Shown here piece by piece: positions 1 through 10,050 of a stretch of DNA of 64,000 bases. This DNA is from Halomonadaceae bacterium T82-2 (GTDB taxonomy: Bacteria > Pseudomonadota > Gammaproteobacteria > Pseudomonadales > Halomonadaceae). Where the stretch lies: assembly GCA_001577635.1 (NCBI GenBank), contig LSBP01000001.1, positions 186,001 to 250,000 on the forward strand, given 5' to 3'. Numbering within the stretch: the stretch's first letter is position 1; each line of letters opens with the position of its first letter. Under the pieces are notes generated by a model. The model searched no databases. It was not told the DNA's origin and saw only the letters and a program-made list of their open reading frames with translations. The position numbers were made by a program, and so were the translations under genes.

Positions 1-1087
1 CCAGCAGCTCCCGGCAGGTGGTGGAATCGTCGTCCCAGTTGTCGCCGTCCGAGGCCTGGGCGACGTACAGGTTCCACTGGTGCGCCGGATAGCGGTCGCG
101 GATGATCTCGTCGACCAGGGTGAGCGCACTGGAGACGATGGTGCCGCCGGTCTCGCGGGAGTAGAAGAACTCCTCCTCGTCGACCTCCTTGGCCGCGGTG
201 TGGTGGCGCACGAAGACCAGCTCGACCTTCTCGTAGTTGCGCTCGAGAAAGAGGTAGAGCAGCAGGAAGAAGCGCTTGGCGATGTCCTTGTGCGACTGGG
301 TCATCGACCCGGAGACATCCATCACGCAGAACATCACCGCCTTGTTCGACGGCTGCGGCTGGTTGATCAGGTTGTTGTAGCGCAGGTCATAGGTGTCGAT
401 GAACGGCACCGCGTCGAGGCGCTTCTCGAGCCGCTCGATCTCGGCCTTGAGCTCGGCGATGCGCGCCGGGTTGCGCAGCACCGGGTCCTTGCGCTCCTCC
501 GCCTCGAGCGCCTCGGTCGCCTCGCGCAGGGCCCGCTTGATCGGCGCCCGCATGGCGATGCGCCGCGCCTGGGCCTCGCGCATCGAGCGCACGATGTTGA
601 TGCGCGCCGGCACCCCCTCGCGGGCGATCCCGGCCCGCACCGGGCGCACCTCCTCGAGGTCGAGCAGCGCCTTGCGCTCCAGGTGCGGCAGCTCGAGGCC
701 GTCGAAGACGAAATCGAGGAATTCCTCGCGGGTCAGCGAGAAGGCGAACTCGTCCATGCCCTCGCCCTGGTTCGAGGCGCTGCCCTCGCCGGCCCCGCCA
801 CCGCCGCCCCCGCCGGGGCGGCGCAGCCGGTCGCCCTCGACGAATTCCTTGTTGCCGGGGCTGACCACGGTACGCTTGCCGCCGGGACCATGCTGGAAGA
901 CCGGCTCGGAGATGTCACGAGCCGGGATGGAGACCTTCTCGCCGCGCTCCATGTCGGTGATCGAGCGCTTGTTGACGGCCTCCTCCACCGAGCGCTTGAT
1001 GTGGGTGCGATAGCGATCCAGGAAGCGCTGTCGATTGACCTCGCTCTTGTGGCGGTCGTTGAGCCGCCGATCGATGAAATAGCTCAT
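1..1087 (-). CDS. yeaH: YeaH/YhbH family protein (DUF444), 3' end beyond window
   Basis: The reading frame opens at 1087 with [11 protein letters not shown] and stays open to base 1, so about 362 codons are present and the C-terminus lies outside the window. The family is usually about 420-430 residues. Visible are the basic N-terminal segment, a poly-glycine linker (about residues 85-95) and an acidic, VWA-like C-terminal part. DUF444 proteins are co-transcribed with the PrkA kinase in many bacteria and act in stress and starvation responses; the biochemical role is not established. The gene follows prkA on the same strand, about 118 bases away, as in the E. coli yeaG-yeaH operon. The start is preceded by a GGGAGG-like site. 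Confidence 0.93.
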   Translation of the reverse strand, partial: MSYFIDRRLNDRHKSEVNRQRFLDRYRTHIKRSVEEAVNKRSITDMERGEKVSIPARDISEPVFQHGPGGKRTVVSPGNKEFVEGDRLRRPGGGGGGGAGEGSASNQGEGMDEFAFSLTREEFLDFVFDGLELPHLERKALLDLEEVRPVRAGIAREGVPARINIVRSMREAQARRIAMRAPIKRALREATEALEAEERKDPVLRNPARIAELKAEIERLEKRLDAVPFIDTYDLRYNNLINQPQPSNKAVMFCVMDVSGSMTQSHKDIAKRFFLLLYLFLERNYEKVELVFVRHHTAAKEVDEEEFFYSRETGGTIVSSALTLVDEIIRDRYPAHQWNLYVAQASDGDNWDDDSTTCRELL

Positions 1088-1160
1088 GCCTGCCTCCCTC
1101 CGGGAGTCTCGGGGGCACTGGCCGCCGGACATCGCCTGCCGTGTCCGGCCGACCGGACCG

Positions 1161-1195
1161 CCGGGGCGCGGGTGATACCGCCGTCCGCGCCCCGG
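1161..1195 (-). terminator. GC-rich hairpin between prkA and yeaH
   Basis: Arms CCGGGGCGCGG and CCGCGCCCCGG (11 bp each) are separated by 13 bases. There is no T tract. A second, smaller inverted repeat (CCGGACA / TGTCCGG, 1125-1148) lies just beyond it. Between two genes of one operon this is more likely an attenuator or mRNA-stabilising structure than a full terminator. Confidence 0.5.
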
Positions 1196-1205
1196 GCGGG
1201 AAGGC

Positions 1206-3128
1206 TCAGTGCGACTTGCGCACGCGCAGGTACCATTCGGAGAGCAGGCGCACCTGCTTCTCGGTATAGCCCCGCTCGACCATCCGGGCGACGAAGTCCT
1301 CGTGCTTGCGCTTGTCGGCCTCCGAGGCCTTGGCGTTGAACGAGATGACCGGCAGCAGCTCCTCGGTGTTGGCGAACATCTTCTGCTCGATCACGCCCTT
1401 GAGCTTCTCGTAGGACTGCCAGCTGGGGTTCATGCCGTTGTTCTGGGCCCGCGCCCGCAGCACGAAGTTGACCACCTCGTGGCGGAAGTCCTTGGGATTG
1501 GAGATCCCCGCCGGCTTCTCGATCTTCTCCATCTCCTCGTTGAGGGCCTGACGATCGAACATGTGGCCGGTCTCGGGGTCACGGTACTCCTGGTCCTGGA
1601 TCCAGAAGTCGGCATAGGTCACGTAGCGGTCGAAGATGTTCTGGCCGTACTCGCTGTAGGACTCGAGGTAGGCGGTCTGGATCTCCTTGCCGATGAAGTC
1701 GACGTAGCGCGGCGCCAGGTACTCCTTGATGAAGCGCAGGTAGCGTTCGTGGGTCTCCTTGGGCAGCTGCTCGTGCTCCAGGCGCTGCTCGAGCACGTAG
1801 AGCAGGTGCACCGGGTTGGCGGCGACCTCGTGGGTGTCGAAGTTGAACACCTTGGAGAGGATCTTGAAGGCGAAACGCGTGGACAGCCCGTCCATGCCCT
1901 CGTCGACCCCGGCGGCATCGCGGTACTCCTGGATCGACTTGGCCTTGGGATCGGTGTCCTTGAGGTTCTCGCCGTCGTAGACCCGCATCTTGGAGTAGAT
2001 GCTGGAGTTCTCCGGCTCCTTGAGCCGCGAGAGCACCGAGAACTGGGCGAGCAGGCGCAGGGTGTCCGGCGCGCAGGGCGCCTCGGCCAGCGAGGAATGC
2101 TCGAGCAGCTTCTGGTAGATCTTGATCTCCTCGGAGACCCGCAGGCAGTAGGGCACCTTGACGATGTAGACGCGGTCCAGGAAGGCCTCGTTGTTGCGAT
2201 TGTTGCGGAACTGCTGCCACTCGCTCTCGTTGGAGTGGGCGAGGATGACGCCGTCGAAGGGAATCGCCCCCATGCCCTCGGTGGGGTTGTAGTTGCCCTC
2301 CTGGGTCGCGGTCAGCAACGGATGTAGCACCTTGATCGGTGCCTTGAACATCTCGACGAATTCCATCAGTCCCTGGTTGGCCTTGCACAGCCCGCCGGAG
2401 AAGCTGTAGGCATCCGGGTCATCCTGGGAGTAGAGCTCGAGCTGGCGGATGTCGACCTTGCCGACCAGCGAGGAGATGTCCTGGTTGTTCTCGTCGCCGG
2501 GCTCGGTCTTGGAGACCGCGATCTGGTTGAGCCGCGAGGGATGCAGACGCACCACGCGGAACTGCGAGATATCGCCGCCGTACTCCTTGAGGCGCTTGGC
2601 CGCCCAGGGCGACATCACGCTCTTCAGGTAGCGCCGCGGAATGCCGTACTCCTTCTCGAGCTGCTCGCCGTCCTCCTCGGGGGAAAACAGCCCCAGCGGC
2701 GATTCGAAGACCGGGGACCCCTTGATGGCGTAGAAGGGCACCTTCTCCATCAGCAGCTTGAGCCGCTCGGCCAGCGACGACTTGCCGCCGCCCACCGGGC
2801 CCAGCAGGTAGAGGATCTGCTTGCGCTCCTCGAGCCCCTGGGCGGCGTGACGGAAGTAGGCGACGATCTGCTCGATCGCCTCCTCCATGCCGTAGAACTC
2901 GAAGAATGCGGGATAGCGACGGATGACCTTGTTGGTGAAGATGCGGGACAGGCGCGGGTCCTTCGACGTGTCGATGACCTCGGGCTCGCCGATGGCTTTC
3001 AACATGCGCTCCGCGGCGCTGGCATAGGCACCGGGGTCCGTGCGGCACAGTTCCAGGTACTCCTGAAGACTCATCTCTTCCTGCTGAACCTGCTCGTAGC
3101 GGCTCTGCACATGGTCGAAGATACTCAT
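1206..3128 (-). CDS. prkA: PrkA family serine protein kinase (YeaG)
   Basis: A 640-residue protein, matching the length of E. coli YeaG and very similar to it from MSIFDH to the final WYLRVRKS. An AAA+-like domain carries the Walker A motif GPVGGGKSS (residues 110-118). A PrkA C-terminal kinase-like domain follows. These cytosolic kinases work with the DUF444 partner encoded just downstream (YeaH) in sustained starvation and stress. The open frame extends 41 codons upstream. The ATG at 3128 is chosen because AAGGAGG lies 5 bases ahead and the N-terminus then matches the family. Confidence 0.96.
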   Translation of the reverse strand: MSIFDHVQSRYEQVQQEEMSLQEYLELCRTDPGAYASAAERMLKAIGEPEVIDTSKDPRLSRIFTNKVIRRYPAFFEFYGMEEAIEQIVAYFRHAAQGLEERKQILYLLGPVGGGKSSLAERLKLLMEKVPFYAIKGSPVFESPLGLFSPEEDGEQLEKEYGIPRRYLKSVMSPWAAKRLKEYGGDISQFRVVRLHPSRLNQIAVSKTEPGDENNQDISSLVGKVDIRQLELYSQDDPDAYSFSGGLCKANQGLMEFVEMFKAPIKVLHPLLTATQEGNYNPTEGMGAIPFDGVILAHSNESEWQQFRNNRNNEAFLDRVYIVKVPYCLRVSEEIKIYQKLLEHSSLAEAPCAPDTLRLLAQFSVLSRLKEPENSSIYSKMRVYDGENLKDTDPKAKSIQEYRDAAGVDEGMDGLSTRFAFKILSKVFNFDTHEVAANPVHLLYVLEQRLEHEQLPKETHERYLRFIKEYLAPRYVDFIGKEIQTAYLESYSEYGQNIFDRYVTYADFWIQDQEYRDPETGHMFDRQALNEEMEKIEKPAGISNPKDFRHEVVNFVLRARAQNNGMNPSWQSYEKLKGVIEQKMFANTEELLPVISFNAKASEADKRKHEDFVARMVERGYTEKQVRLLSEWYLRVRKSH

Positions 3129-3198
3129 TGAGGCCTCCTTGAATCGCGACACCCGGTCGCCGACAACCGTCTGGGTTTTCCGGGCTGGCGTAATGATC

Positions 3199-3206
3199 AG
3201 CGTAGA
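3199..3206 (-). promoter_or_regulatory. Candidate sigma-S type -10 element for prkA
   Basis: The minus strand reads TCTACGCT, which fits the extended sigma-S -10 pattern KCTAYRCT. It would place the transcription start about 65 bases before the prkA start codon. E. coli yeaGH is known to depend on RpoS, which makes the reading plausible. No convincing -35 was seen, as is usual for this sigma factor. Confidence 0.4.
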
Positions 3207-3348
3207 CGGATAAACGACTGACGATGGAGAGCTTGCCATGAGGTCTTTCAACGCAACCGCGCGGTGCTCCTCTTTTCAGGGTATGAGCGCGAACGCCGCG
3301 ATTGGTTCGATCACGGCGCGGAAAAAACTCGCGAACGGCATCGATCTG

Positions 3349-4395
3349 TCAGCGATCGAGCGCCATCCGGATATCGCTCAGCAGGCCGTCGAGCAGTTCG
3401 GTGGTGGTGTTCCAGGCGCACACGAAGCGCGCCCCGCCGGCTCCGATGAAGGTATAGAAGGTCCAGCCCCGGTCCCGCAGGTGCTTGAGGACCGCCGGCG
3501 GCAACTCCACGAACACGCTGTTGGCCTGGGCGGGGAACATCAGGCGCGCGCCGGGCAGCCCCTCGAGACCGTCCGCCAGGTAACGGGCCATGGCGTTGGC
3601 GTGAACGGCATTGTCGAGCCAAGCCCCGGACTCCAGCAGCCCCAGCCAGGGTGCGGCAATGAACCGCATCTTGGAGGCCAGCTGGCCGGCCTGCTTGCAG
3701 CGGTAGTCGAAGTCCTCGGCCAGCTCGCGATTGAAGAACACCACCGCCTCGCCCATCGGCAGGCCGTTCTTGGTGCCGGAAAAGCACAACACGTCGACGC
3801 CGGCCTGCCAGGTCAGCTCGGCCGGCGAGGCCTCGAGCGCGGCACAGGCGTTGGCGAAGCGCGCGCCGTCCATGTGCAGGCGCAGGTCGTGCTTGTCGGC
3901 CATGGCGCGGATGCCGAGCAGCTCATCGCGGGTGTAGACAGTCCCCACCTCGGTGGCCTGGGTGATCGACACCACCTTCGGCTTGGGGTAGTGGATGTCG
4001 CGGCGCCGGGTGACCAGGCGCTCGATGCCCTCGGGCGCCAGCTTGCCGTGCTCGCCGCTGGCGGTGAGCAGCTTGGCACCGTTGGAGAAGAACTCCGGGC
4101 CGCCGCACTCGTCGGTCTCGATGTGCGCCAGCTCGTGACAGATCACGCTGTGATAGCTCCGGCCCATGGCGGCCAGGGCCAGCGAGTTGGCCGCCGTGCC
4201 GTTGAAGACGAAGAAGACGTCGCAGTCGTAATCGAACAGGGTGCGGAAGCGGTCGGCCGCCCGCTGGGTCCAGGCATCGTTGCCGTAGGCGAGATCATCG
4301 CAGCGGTTGGCATCGAGCAGGTATTCCAGCGCCTCCGGGCAGATGCCGGAGGTGTTGTCGCTGGCCAGGAAACGCGGCGAGCAGTCGGGGGGCAT
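3349..4395 (-). CDS. ltaE: Low-specificity L-threonine aldolase
   Basis: A 348-residue fold-type I PLP enzyme that cleaves L-threonine and L-allo-threonine to glycine and acetaldehyde. The beta-eliminating lyase/threonine aldolase domain covers the whole chain. The PLP-binding lysine is K209 in SGTKNG, and HMDGARF (about 174-180) supplies the cofactor-contacting aspartate and arginine. Length and sequence match the Pseudomonas-type enzyme. The start at 4395 (MPPDCSPRF) follows an AGAGGA site. A further 75 in-frame codons upstream are low-complexity and cross an inverted repeat, so I leave them out. The gene lies downstream of fadH on the same strand, with 175 bases between. Confidence 0.93.
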   Translation of the reverse strand: MPPDCSPRFLASDNTSGICPEALEYLLDANRCDDLAYGNDAWTQRAADRFRTLFDYDCDVFFVFNGTAANSLALAAMGRSYHSVICHELAHIETDECGGPEFFSNGAKLLTASGEHGKLAPEGIERLVTRRRDIHYPKPKVVSITQATEVGTVYTRDELLGIRAMADKHDLRLHMDGARFANACAALEASPAELTWQAGVDVLCFSGTKNGLPMGEAVVFFNRELAEDFDYRCKQAGQLASKMRFIAAPWLGLLESGAWLDNAVHANAMARYLADGLEGLPGARLMFPAQANSVFVELPPAVLKHLRDRGWTFYTFIGAGGARFVCAWNTTTELLDGLLSDIRMALDR

Positions 4396-4482
4396 GGCGG
4401 GGTCCTCTCGCGAGACTGTTGTTGTTGGCGAACGCGACCGGGTGCCATCGCGTCCGGCTGTCGGCGTGGATCGCACGCCGTT

Positions 4483-4534
4483 GGGGCCCGTTGAGACTCC
4501 CCCGCGAGCCGCGCCGGGAATCTCAACAGGCCCC
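4483..4534. repeat. Long inverted repeat between fadH and ltaE
   Basis: Left arm GGGGCC-C-GTTGAGA (4483-4496) and right arm TCTCAAC-A-GGCCCC (4521-4534) pair over 13 of 14 positions around a 24-base loop. It sits after the fadH stop and before ltaE. No T run follows on either strand, so it may be a factor-dependent terminator, a processing site or a leader structure. Confidence 0.55.
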
Positions 4535-4570
4535 AGTCTAGCACCCCGCCCGACGGGAAAAAGCGCGCCG

Positions 4571-6586
4571 TCAGAGGATGGCGGCGAGGCGCGTTCCCTG
4601 GTCGATGGCGCGCTTGGCATCCAGCTCGGCGGCCTTCTCGGCCCCGCCGATCACGTGCACCTCGGTGCCGGCCCCGTGCAGCGGCGCGAGCAGCTCGACC
4701 ACCGACTCCTGACCGGCACAGATCACCACGCTGTCGACGGCCAGCAACCGTTCCTCGCCGGCAACGCGCAGGCGCAGGCCGCCGTCCTCGATGCCCCGAT
4801 ACTCGCAGCCGGCGAGCATCTCGACGCCGCGATGACGCAAGGCCGCCCGATGCACCCAGCCGGTGGTGGTGCCCAGGCCCTTGCCGGGCTTCGAGGTCTT
4901 GCGCTGCAGCAGGGTGACCCGACGCGGCACCGCCGGCGCCACCGGCGGCTGCAGCCCGCCCGGCTCGCTGACGGCGAGATCCACGCCCCACTCCGCGCAC
5001 CATGCCTCGCGGTCGAGCGCCGGGTGTCCGGCATGGGTCAGCAGCTCGGCGACGTCGAAGCCGATGCCCCCGGCGCCGATGATCGCCACACGCCGGCCGA
5101 CACGCTCGGGGTGGCGGATTGCGGTCGGGTAGTCGAGCACCATCGGGTGATCGATGCCCGGCAGGTCGAGCGCGCGCGGACGCACGCCGGTGGCCAGCAC
5201 CACGGCATCGAAACCCGCCAGCCGTTCCGCCTCGACCGGAGTGTTCAGGCACAGCTCGACGCCGTGGCGCTCGAGCATCACCCGGTAGTAGCGCAGCGTC
5301 TCGGCGAACTCCTCCTTGCCGGGAATGCGCCGGGCGAAATTGAACTGGCCGCCGATCTCGTCCTCGCGCTCGAAGAGCGTGACACGATGGCCGCGCTGCG
5401 CGGCGCTCACCGCGCAGGCCAGCCCCGCCGGTCCGGCCCCGACCACGGCGATCGCGCGCGGCGTCGTCACCGGCGTCAGGTTCAGTTCCGTCTCGTGACA
5501 GGCACGCGGGTTGACCAGGCACGAGGTGAGCCGGCCCTGGAAGGTATGCTCGAGACATGCCTGGTTGCAGGCGATGCAGGTATTGATCGCCCCGTCATCG
5601 CCCTGCCCGGCCTTGGCCAGCCATTCGGGATCGGCCAGGAAGGGACGCGCCATCGACACCATGTCGGCGACGCCCTCGGCGAGCAGGCGCTCGGCGACAT
5701 CGGGCATGTTGATGCGGTTGGTGGTGATCAGGGGAATCGTCAGCTCGGCCTTCATGCGCTGGGTGACCTCGCTGAACACGGCGCGCGGCACGCTGGTAAC
5801 GATGGTCGGCACCCGCGCCTCGTGCCAGCCGATGCCGGTGTTGATCAGGTTCGCCCCCGCCGTCTCGATGGCGCGACCCAGCGCCACCACCTCCTGCCAG
5901 GTACTGCCCTCCTCGACCAGATCGATCATCGACAGCCGGAAGATGACCAGGAAGTCCGGACCCAGCGCCGCGCGAATGCGCTCGACGATCGCCACCGGGA
6001 AGCGGATGCGGTTGGCGAAGTCGCCGCCCCATTCGTCGTCGCGCTGATTGGTGCGCCGACAGATGAACTGGTTGATCAGGTAGCCTTCGGAGCCCATCAC
6101 CTCGACGCCGTCGTAGCCGGCCTCGCGGGCCAGCCGGGCGCAGTTGACGTAATCGTCGATGGTCCGCTCCACCTCCTCGGCGGTCAGCGCCCGCGGCGGA
6201 TAGGGGTTGATCGGTGCCTGGATCGGCGAGGGCGCGACCAGTGCCGGCGAGTAGGCGTAGCGCCCGGCATGCAGGATCTGCAGGCAGATGTGCCCGCCCT
6301 CGGCATGCACGGCCTCGGTCACCCCGCGGTGCCGGTCGATCTCCGCGGCATCGGTGAGCCTGGCCGCGCCGTGGAAGACCGCGCCCTCGGCATTGGGCGC
6401 GATGCCGCCGGTGACGATCAGCGACACCCCGGCCCGCGCGCGCTCGGCATAGAAGGTCGCCAGCCGTGCGAAGCCCTCCGGCGCTTCCTCCAGGTTGGTG
6501 TGCATGGACCCCATCAGCACCCGGTTGGGCAGGGTCAGCGGGCCGACGGCGAGCGGCCGAAAGAGATACGGGTAGCGGGCGGTCAC
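4571..6586 (-). CDS. fadH: NADPH-dependent 2,4-dienoyl-CoA reductase
   Basis: A 671-residue FMN, FAD and 4Fe-4S flavoprotein that removes 2,4-double bases during beta-oxidation of unsaturated fatty acids. The N-terminal old-yellow-enzyme barrel (about 1-330) is followed by the iron-sulfur cysteines in CIACNQAC and the later CLVNPRAC stretch. Next come an FAD Rossmann motif GAGPAGLA and an NADPH motif GAGGIGFD. The start codon is GTG at 6586, with GGAGG about 8 bases upstream. A PsrA-type operator lies 37 bases ahead of it, fitting control by long-chain acyl-CoA. Full family length, no visible damage. Confidence 0.94.
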   Translation of the reverse strand: MTARYPYLFRPLAVGPLTLPNRVLMGSMHTNLEEAPEGFARLATFYAERARAGVSLIVTGGIAPNAEGAVFHGAARLTDAAEIDRHRGVTEAVHAEGGHICLQILHAGRYAYSPALVAPSPIQAPINPYPPRALTAEEVERTIDDYVNCARLAREAGYDGVEVMGSEGYLINQFICRRTNQRDDEWGGDFANRIRFPVAIVERIRAALGPDFLVIFRLSMIDLVEEGSTWQEVVALGRAIETAGANLINTGIGWHEARVPTIVTSVPRAVFSEVTQRMKAELTIPLITTNRINMPDVAERLLAEGVADMVSMARPFLADPEWLAKAGQGDDGAINTCIACNQACLEHTFQGRLTSCLVNPRACHETELNLTPVTTPRAIAVVGAGPAGLACAVSAAQRGHRVTLFEREDEIGGQFNFARRIPGKEEFAETLRYYRVMLERHGVELCLNTPVEAERLAGFDAVVLATGVRPRALDLPGIDHPMVLDYPTAIRHPERVGRRVAIIGAGGIGFDVAELLTHAGHPALDREAWCAEWGVDLAVSEPGGLQPPVAPAVPRRVTLLQRKTSKPGKGLGTTTGWVHRAALRHRGVEMLAGCEYRGIEDGGLRLRVAGEERLLAVDSVVICAGQESVVELLAPLHGAGTEVHVIGGAEKAAELDAKRAIDQGTRLAAIL

Positions 6587-6623
6587 GGCGGAGCCTCCGA
6601 AACATCGGTGATCGGGCAGATTC

Positions 6624-6637
6624 CAAACAATCGTTTG
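6624..6637 (-). promoter_or_regulatory. PsrA-type operator upstream of fadH
   Basis: CAAAC-AATC-GTTTG is an exact fit to the Pseudomonas PsrA consensus (G/C)AAAC-N2-4-GTTT(G/C). The symmetry extends outward so that a 20-base block (6621-6640) matches at 8 of 10 half-positions. PsrA is a TetR-family repressor released by long-chain fatty acids that controls beta-oxidation genes, and the adjacent gene is a beta-oxidation enzyme. No psrA gene is in the window. Confidence 0.65.
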
Positions 6638-6760
6638 AACGAGTGTACTCCGTCACTCGAATCACGCAACGTCGAAGGCCGCCTCGACCAGCCGTGCCGC
6701 CATGCCGATTCCACTCGGACACGCACCCGCGAACCGATACCGACGCCACAGACGCAGCCG

Positions 6761-6805
6761 ACGGGCGACGGGCGACGGGCGACGGGCGACGGGCGACGGG
6801 CGACG
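6761..6805. repeat. Heptanucleotide tandem repeat, six units
   Basis: The unit ACGGGCG is repeated six times without a mismatch (6761-6802) and followed by a partial ACG. It is intergenic, about 175 bases upstream of fadH and 120 bases past the last tRNA. A perfect short tandem array of this kind is expected to vary in copy number by slippage. Confidence 0.9.
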
Positions 6806-6927
6806 AAAACAGGATCGAACGAGGGTCAGGATGCAGGAAACGCAAACACGCCAAAGCCCGGACGAGGGTGGCGACAGGCGAAAAGCCAGCAGACGGGAAA
6901 GGCGAAGAGGGGGACCCGGAAAGGGAA

Positions 6928-7004
6928 TGGCGGACCGGACGGGACTCGAACCCGCGACCTCCGGCGTGACAGGCCGGCATTCTAACCGACTGAACTACCG
7001 GTCC
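6928..7004 (-). tRNA. tRNA-Asp (GTC)
   Basis: A 77-base cloverleaf with acceptor GGACCGG pairing CCGGTCC, discriminator G and an encoded CCA. The anticodon loop CTGTCAC gives GTC. Very close to E. coli tRNA-Asp. It is the last gene of a five-tRNA array read from right to left. Confidence 0.97.
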
Positions 7005-7008
7005 GCAT

Positions 7009-7085
7009 TGGTGGGTGGTACAGGACTCGAACCTGTGACCCCCAGCATGTGAGGCTGGTGCTCTAACCAACTGAGCTAACCACCC
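7009..7085 (-). tRNA. tRNA-Val (CAC)
   Basis: A 77-base cloverleaf, acceptor GGGTGGT / ACCACCC, discriminator A, encoded CCA. The anticodon stem CCAGC/GCTGG encloses CTCACAT, so the anticodon is CAC, reading GUG. It lies only 4 bases from the following tRNA-Asp. Confidence 0.96.
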
Positions 7086-7115
7086 GGATCCCGATGAAGC
7101 GCTGCAGCAGACAAG

Positions 7116-7192
7116 TGGCGGACCGGACGGGACTCGAACCCGCGACCTCCGGCGTGACAGGCCGGCATTCTAACCGACTGAACTACCGGTCC
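7116..7192 (-). tRNA. tRNA-Asp (GTC), second copy
   Basis: Identical over the mature 77 bases to the tRNA-Asp at 6928-7004, including the encoded CCA. It is the third gene of the array in transcription order. Confidence 0.97.
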
Positions 7193-7275
7193 ACATAACG
7201 TATCCAAGGTTATCAACCCAAAGCACGCTTACCTGACTGATGCGACAATCCAAGGATTGTCTGGATGAAAAAGAC

Positions 7276-7352
7276 TGGCGGACCGGACGGGACTCGAACC
7301 CGCGACCTCCGGCGTGACAGGCCGGCATTCTAACCGACTGAACTACCGGTCC
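7276..7352 (-). tRNA. tRNA-Asp (GTC), third copy
   Basis: Again identical over the mature 77 bases to the other two tRNA-Asp genes, with encoded CCA. It is second in transcription order, 19 bases after tRNA-Val (TAC). Confidence 0.97.
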
Positions 7353-7371
7353 GCATCTTTTTCTACGTGAT

Positions 7372-7447
7372 TGGTGGGTGGTACTGGGTTCGAACCAGTG
7401 ACCCCCAGCTTGTAAGGCTGGTGCTCTCCCAACTGAGCTAACCACCC
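7372..7447 (-). tRNA. tRNA-Val (TAC)
   Basis: A 76-base cloverleaf, acceptor GGGTGGT / ACCACCC, encoded CCA. The anticodon loop CTTACAA gives TAC. It is the first gene of the array, 17 bases from the promoter -10 element. Confidence 0.97.
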
Positions 7448-7463
7448 GGTCACGTGGCGCTGC

Positions 7464-7491
7464 ATTCTACAGGCCACCCGAGGAATGTCAA
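7464..7491 (-). promoter_or_regulatory. Promoter of the tRNA array
   Basis: The minus strand carries a perfect -35 TTGACA (7486-7491), a 16-base spacer and a -10 TAGAAT (7464-7469). A GC-rich discriminator follows, typical of stringently controlled stable-RNA promoters. Confidence 0.85.
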
Positions 7492-7540
7492 CGCCTTTTG
7501 CGACCCACTCCCAAGCTATCGTCGTTAGTGTTGTCGCCAA

Positions 7541-7680
7541 GGGCTGATCCGTCGACAGGTCTATGAGGGGGCGCTGTGAACCCATCCATGGACGCTACCT
7601 ACGCCATCCATGGCGTAGGACCCCCTCTTCGACCTATCCCCGGCGCCCTTTGCTAGAGCCAGCCGCAATTGCTTTGCGAC
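7541..7680 (+). repeat. Dispersed intergenic repeat, copy 1
   Basis: About 140 bases that recur with high similarity at 42456-42596 and more distantly, inverted, near 45030-45130. The core is a perfect hairpin, CCTACGCCAT / ATGGCGTAGG around CC (7598-7619), flanked by a conserved GGCGCTGTGAACCC block. It separates the tRNA promoter from the hydrolase gene. Confidence 0.85.
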
Positions 7681-7732
7681 CTGCACCGGCTCGGTTGTCG
7701 ACGCGAAAGCTCGCCGGCGGGACAACCCCGCA

Positions 7733-8434
7733 TTATCGCCCGACCCTCGCCATGGCAGGGACCACCCGATCCGCCGCCTCGTCGATCAGCGCCTGCCGGG
7801 TGCGCCCCGAGGCCTTGCGCGGGCGCCAGTCGTGCTCGCCGTCGGCGAGAAAGTGCACCTCGGCGCAGTCCGGCAGCGCATAGTCCTCGACCTCGTCACG
7901 CCGGCCGAACGGGTCCCGGTCGCCCTGCAGCACCAGGGTCGGGCAGGCCAGCCGCGGCCAGTGCGCGAGCCGTGTCCGCTCCGGCTTGCCGGGCGGATGA
8001 AAGGGATAGCTGCACAGCACCAGCCCTGGCGCGCCGTCCTCCGCCGCCAGCAGGCTGGCCACCCGGGCGCCCAGGGACTTGCCGCCCAACCACAGCGGGG
8101 CCTCGCCGAGCGGAGCCACTGCCGCACGCCAGGCGCGAAACTCTTCGACCAGCCGCTCGGCACGCGGCGGCGGCCGGCGGCGCTGCTCCGTGCGCATGCG
8201 CTGCAGGTAGGCGAACTCGAAGGCCAGCACCTGCACACCCCGCCCGGCCAGCGCCTCGCGCAGCGCGACCAGCATGGGGGCATCGTGACCGGCCCCGGCA
8301 CCGTGTGCCAGCAGCAGGCGGCCGTGGCGCGGCTCGCCGCGGACGATCAGCGGCCCCAGCCCTGCGATGTGCTCCACCCGCTCTCCGGGCTCCTGCGGCG
8401 TGGAGGCCGTCGCCTCAGCCTGCTCCGTTTTCAT
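7733..8434 (-). CDS. Alpha/beta hydrolase (KANL3/Tex30-like family)
   Basis: A 233-residue cytosolic hydrolase. The oxyanion/entry motif LLAHGAGAG (about 41-49), the nucleophile elbow GGKSLG with S120, a late aspartate in QGDRDPFG and the histidine in GEHDW form the expected triad. The substrate is unknown; relatives are often labelled dienelactone-hydrolase-like. The start at 8434 has GGA 6 bases ahead. An in-frame ATG 24 bases upstream lacks a ribosome site and overlaps a TGTATACA palindrome (8450-8457) that looks regulatory. It is divergent from ccoN. Confidence 0.85.
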   Translation of the reverse strand: MKTEQAEATASTPQEPGERVEHIAGLGPLIVRGEPRHGRLLLAHGAGAGHDAPMLVALREALAGRGVQVLAFEFAYLQRMRTEQRRRPPPRAERLVEEFRAWRAAVAPLGEAPLWLGGKSLGARVASLLAAEDGAPGLVLCSYPFHPPGKPERTRLAHWPRLACPTLVLQGDRDPFGRRDEVEDYALPDCAEVHFLADGEHDWRPRKASGRTRQALIDEAADRVVPAMARVGR

Positions 8435-8519
8435 ACTGTATCCATTTGTTGTATACATAAAGTGTAGACAGCCACTATACTGGCGTGAGCGTATCCTCGC
8501 CCCACCGTCATCGCCGGGC

Positions 8520-8533
8520 TTGACGGAGATCAG
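8520..8533 (+). promoter_or_regulatory. ANR/FNR-type box upstream of ccoN
   Basis: TTGAC-GGAG-ATCAG differs at only two of ten informative positions from TTGAT-N4-ATCAA. If it lies at the usual -41.5, transcription would start near 8568 and the weak -10 CATGCT (8556-8561) is in place. An FNR family regulator is encoded at 18694. Confidence 0.65.
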
Positions 8534-8603
8534 CGCAGGCGCCGAGCGTGCCGGGCATGCTCCGCGTCCGGGTACGCCACCACCGCGCCAGATGGAAACC
8601 GAC

Positions 8604-10028
<1,425 letters not shown>

Positions 10029-10050
10029 ACCAACGGGGACGCCGAGACGC

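Larger units (their letters stand above)
6587..6927. other. fadH upstream region / tRNA downstream region
   Basis: This 341-base stretch contains no convincing gene. It holds the PsrA-like operator near fadH, a palindrome GAGTGTACTC (6641-6650), and a heptanucleotide tandem repeat (6761-6805). The remaining 120 bases run up to the 3' end of the tRNA array. The open frames crossing it are by-products of the repeat and of neighbouring genes. Confidence 0.7.

Noticed and set aside
3253-3282. Sigma-54 type promoter ahead of prkA (GAGCAC...TTGC on the minus strand)
   Set aside because: The spacing between the GC-rich and TTGC elements is two bases too long for a -24/-12 promoter.
6761-6805. Start of a CRISPR array
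   Set aside because: The unit is 7 bases with no spacers; it is a simple tandem repeat. No CRISPR-like spacing was seen anywhere in the window.
4307-6985. An 892-codon plus-strand open frame opposite fadH and ltaE
   Set aside because: It is antisense to two well-recognised enzymes, has the low-complexity composition of GC-rich shadow frames and runs into the heptanucleotide repeat and a tRNA.
8450-8457. TGTATACA palindrome as a defined operator of the hydrolase/ccoN region
   Set aside because: Eight bases of symmetry is too little to assign a regulator; mentioned only in the hydrolase entry.
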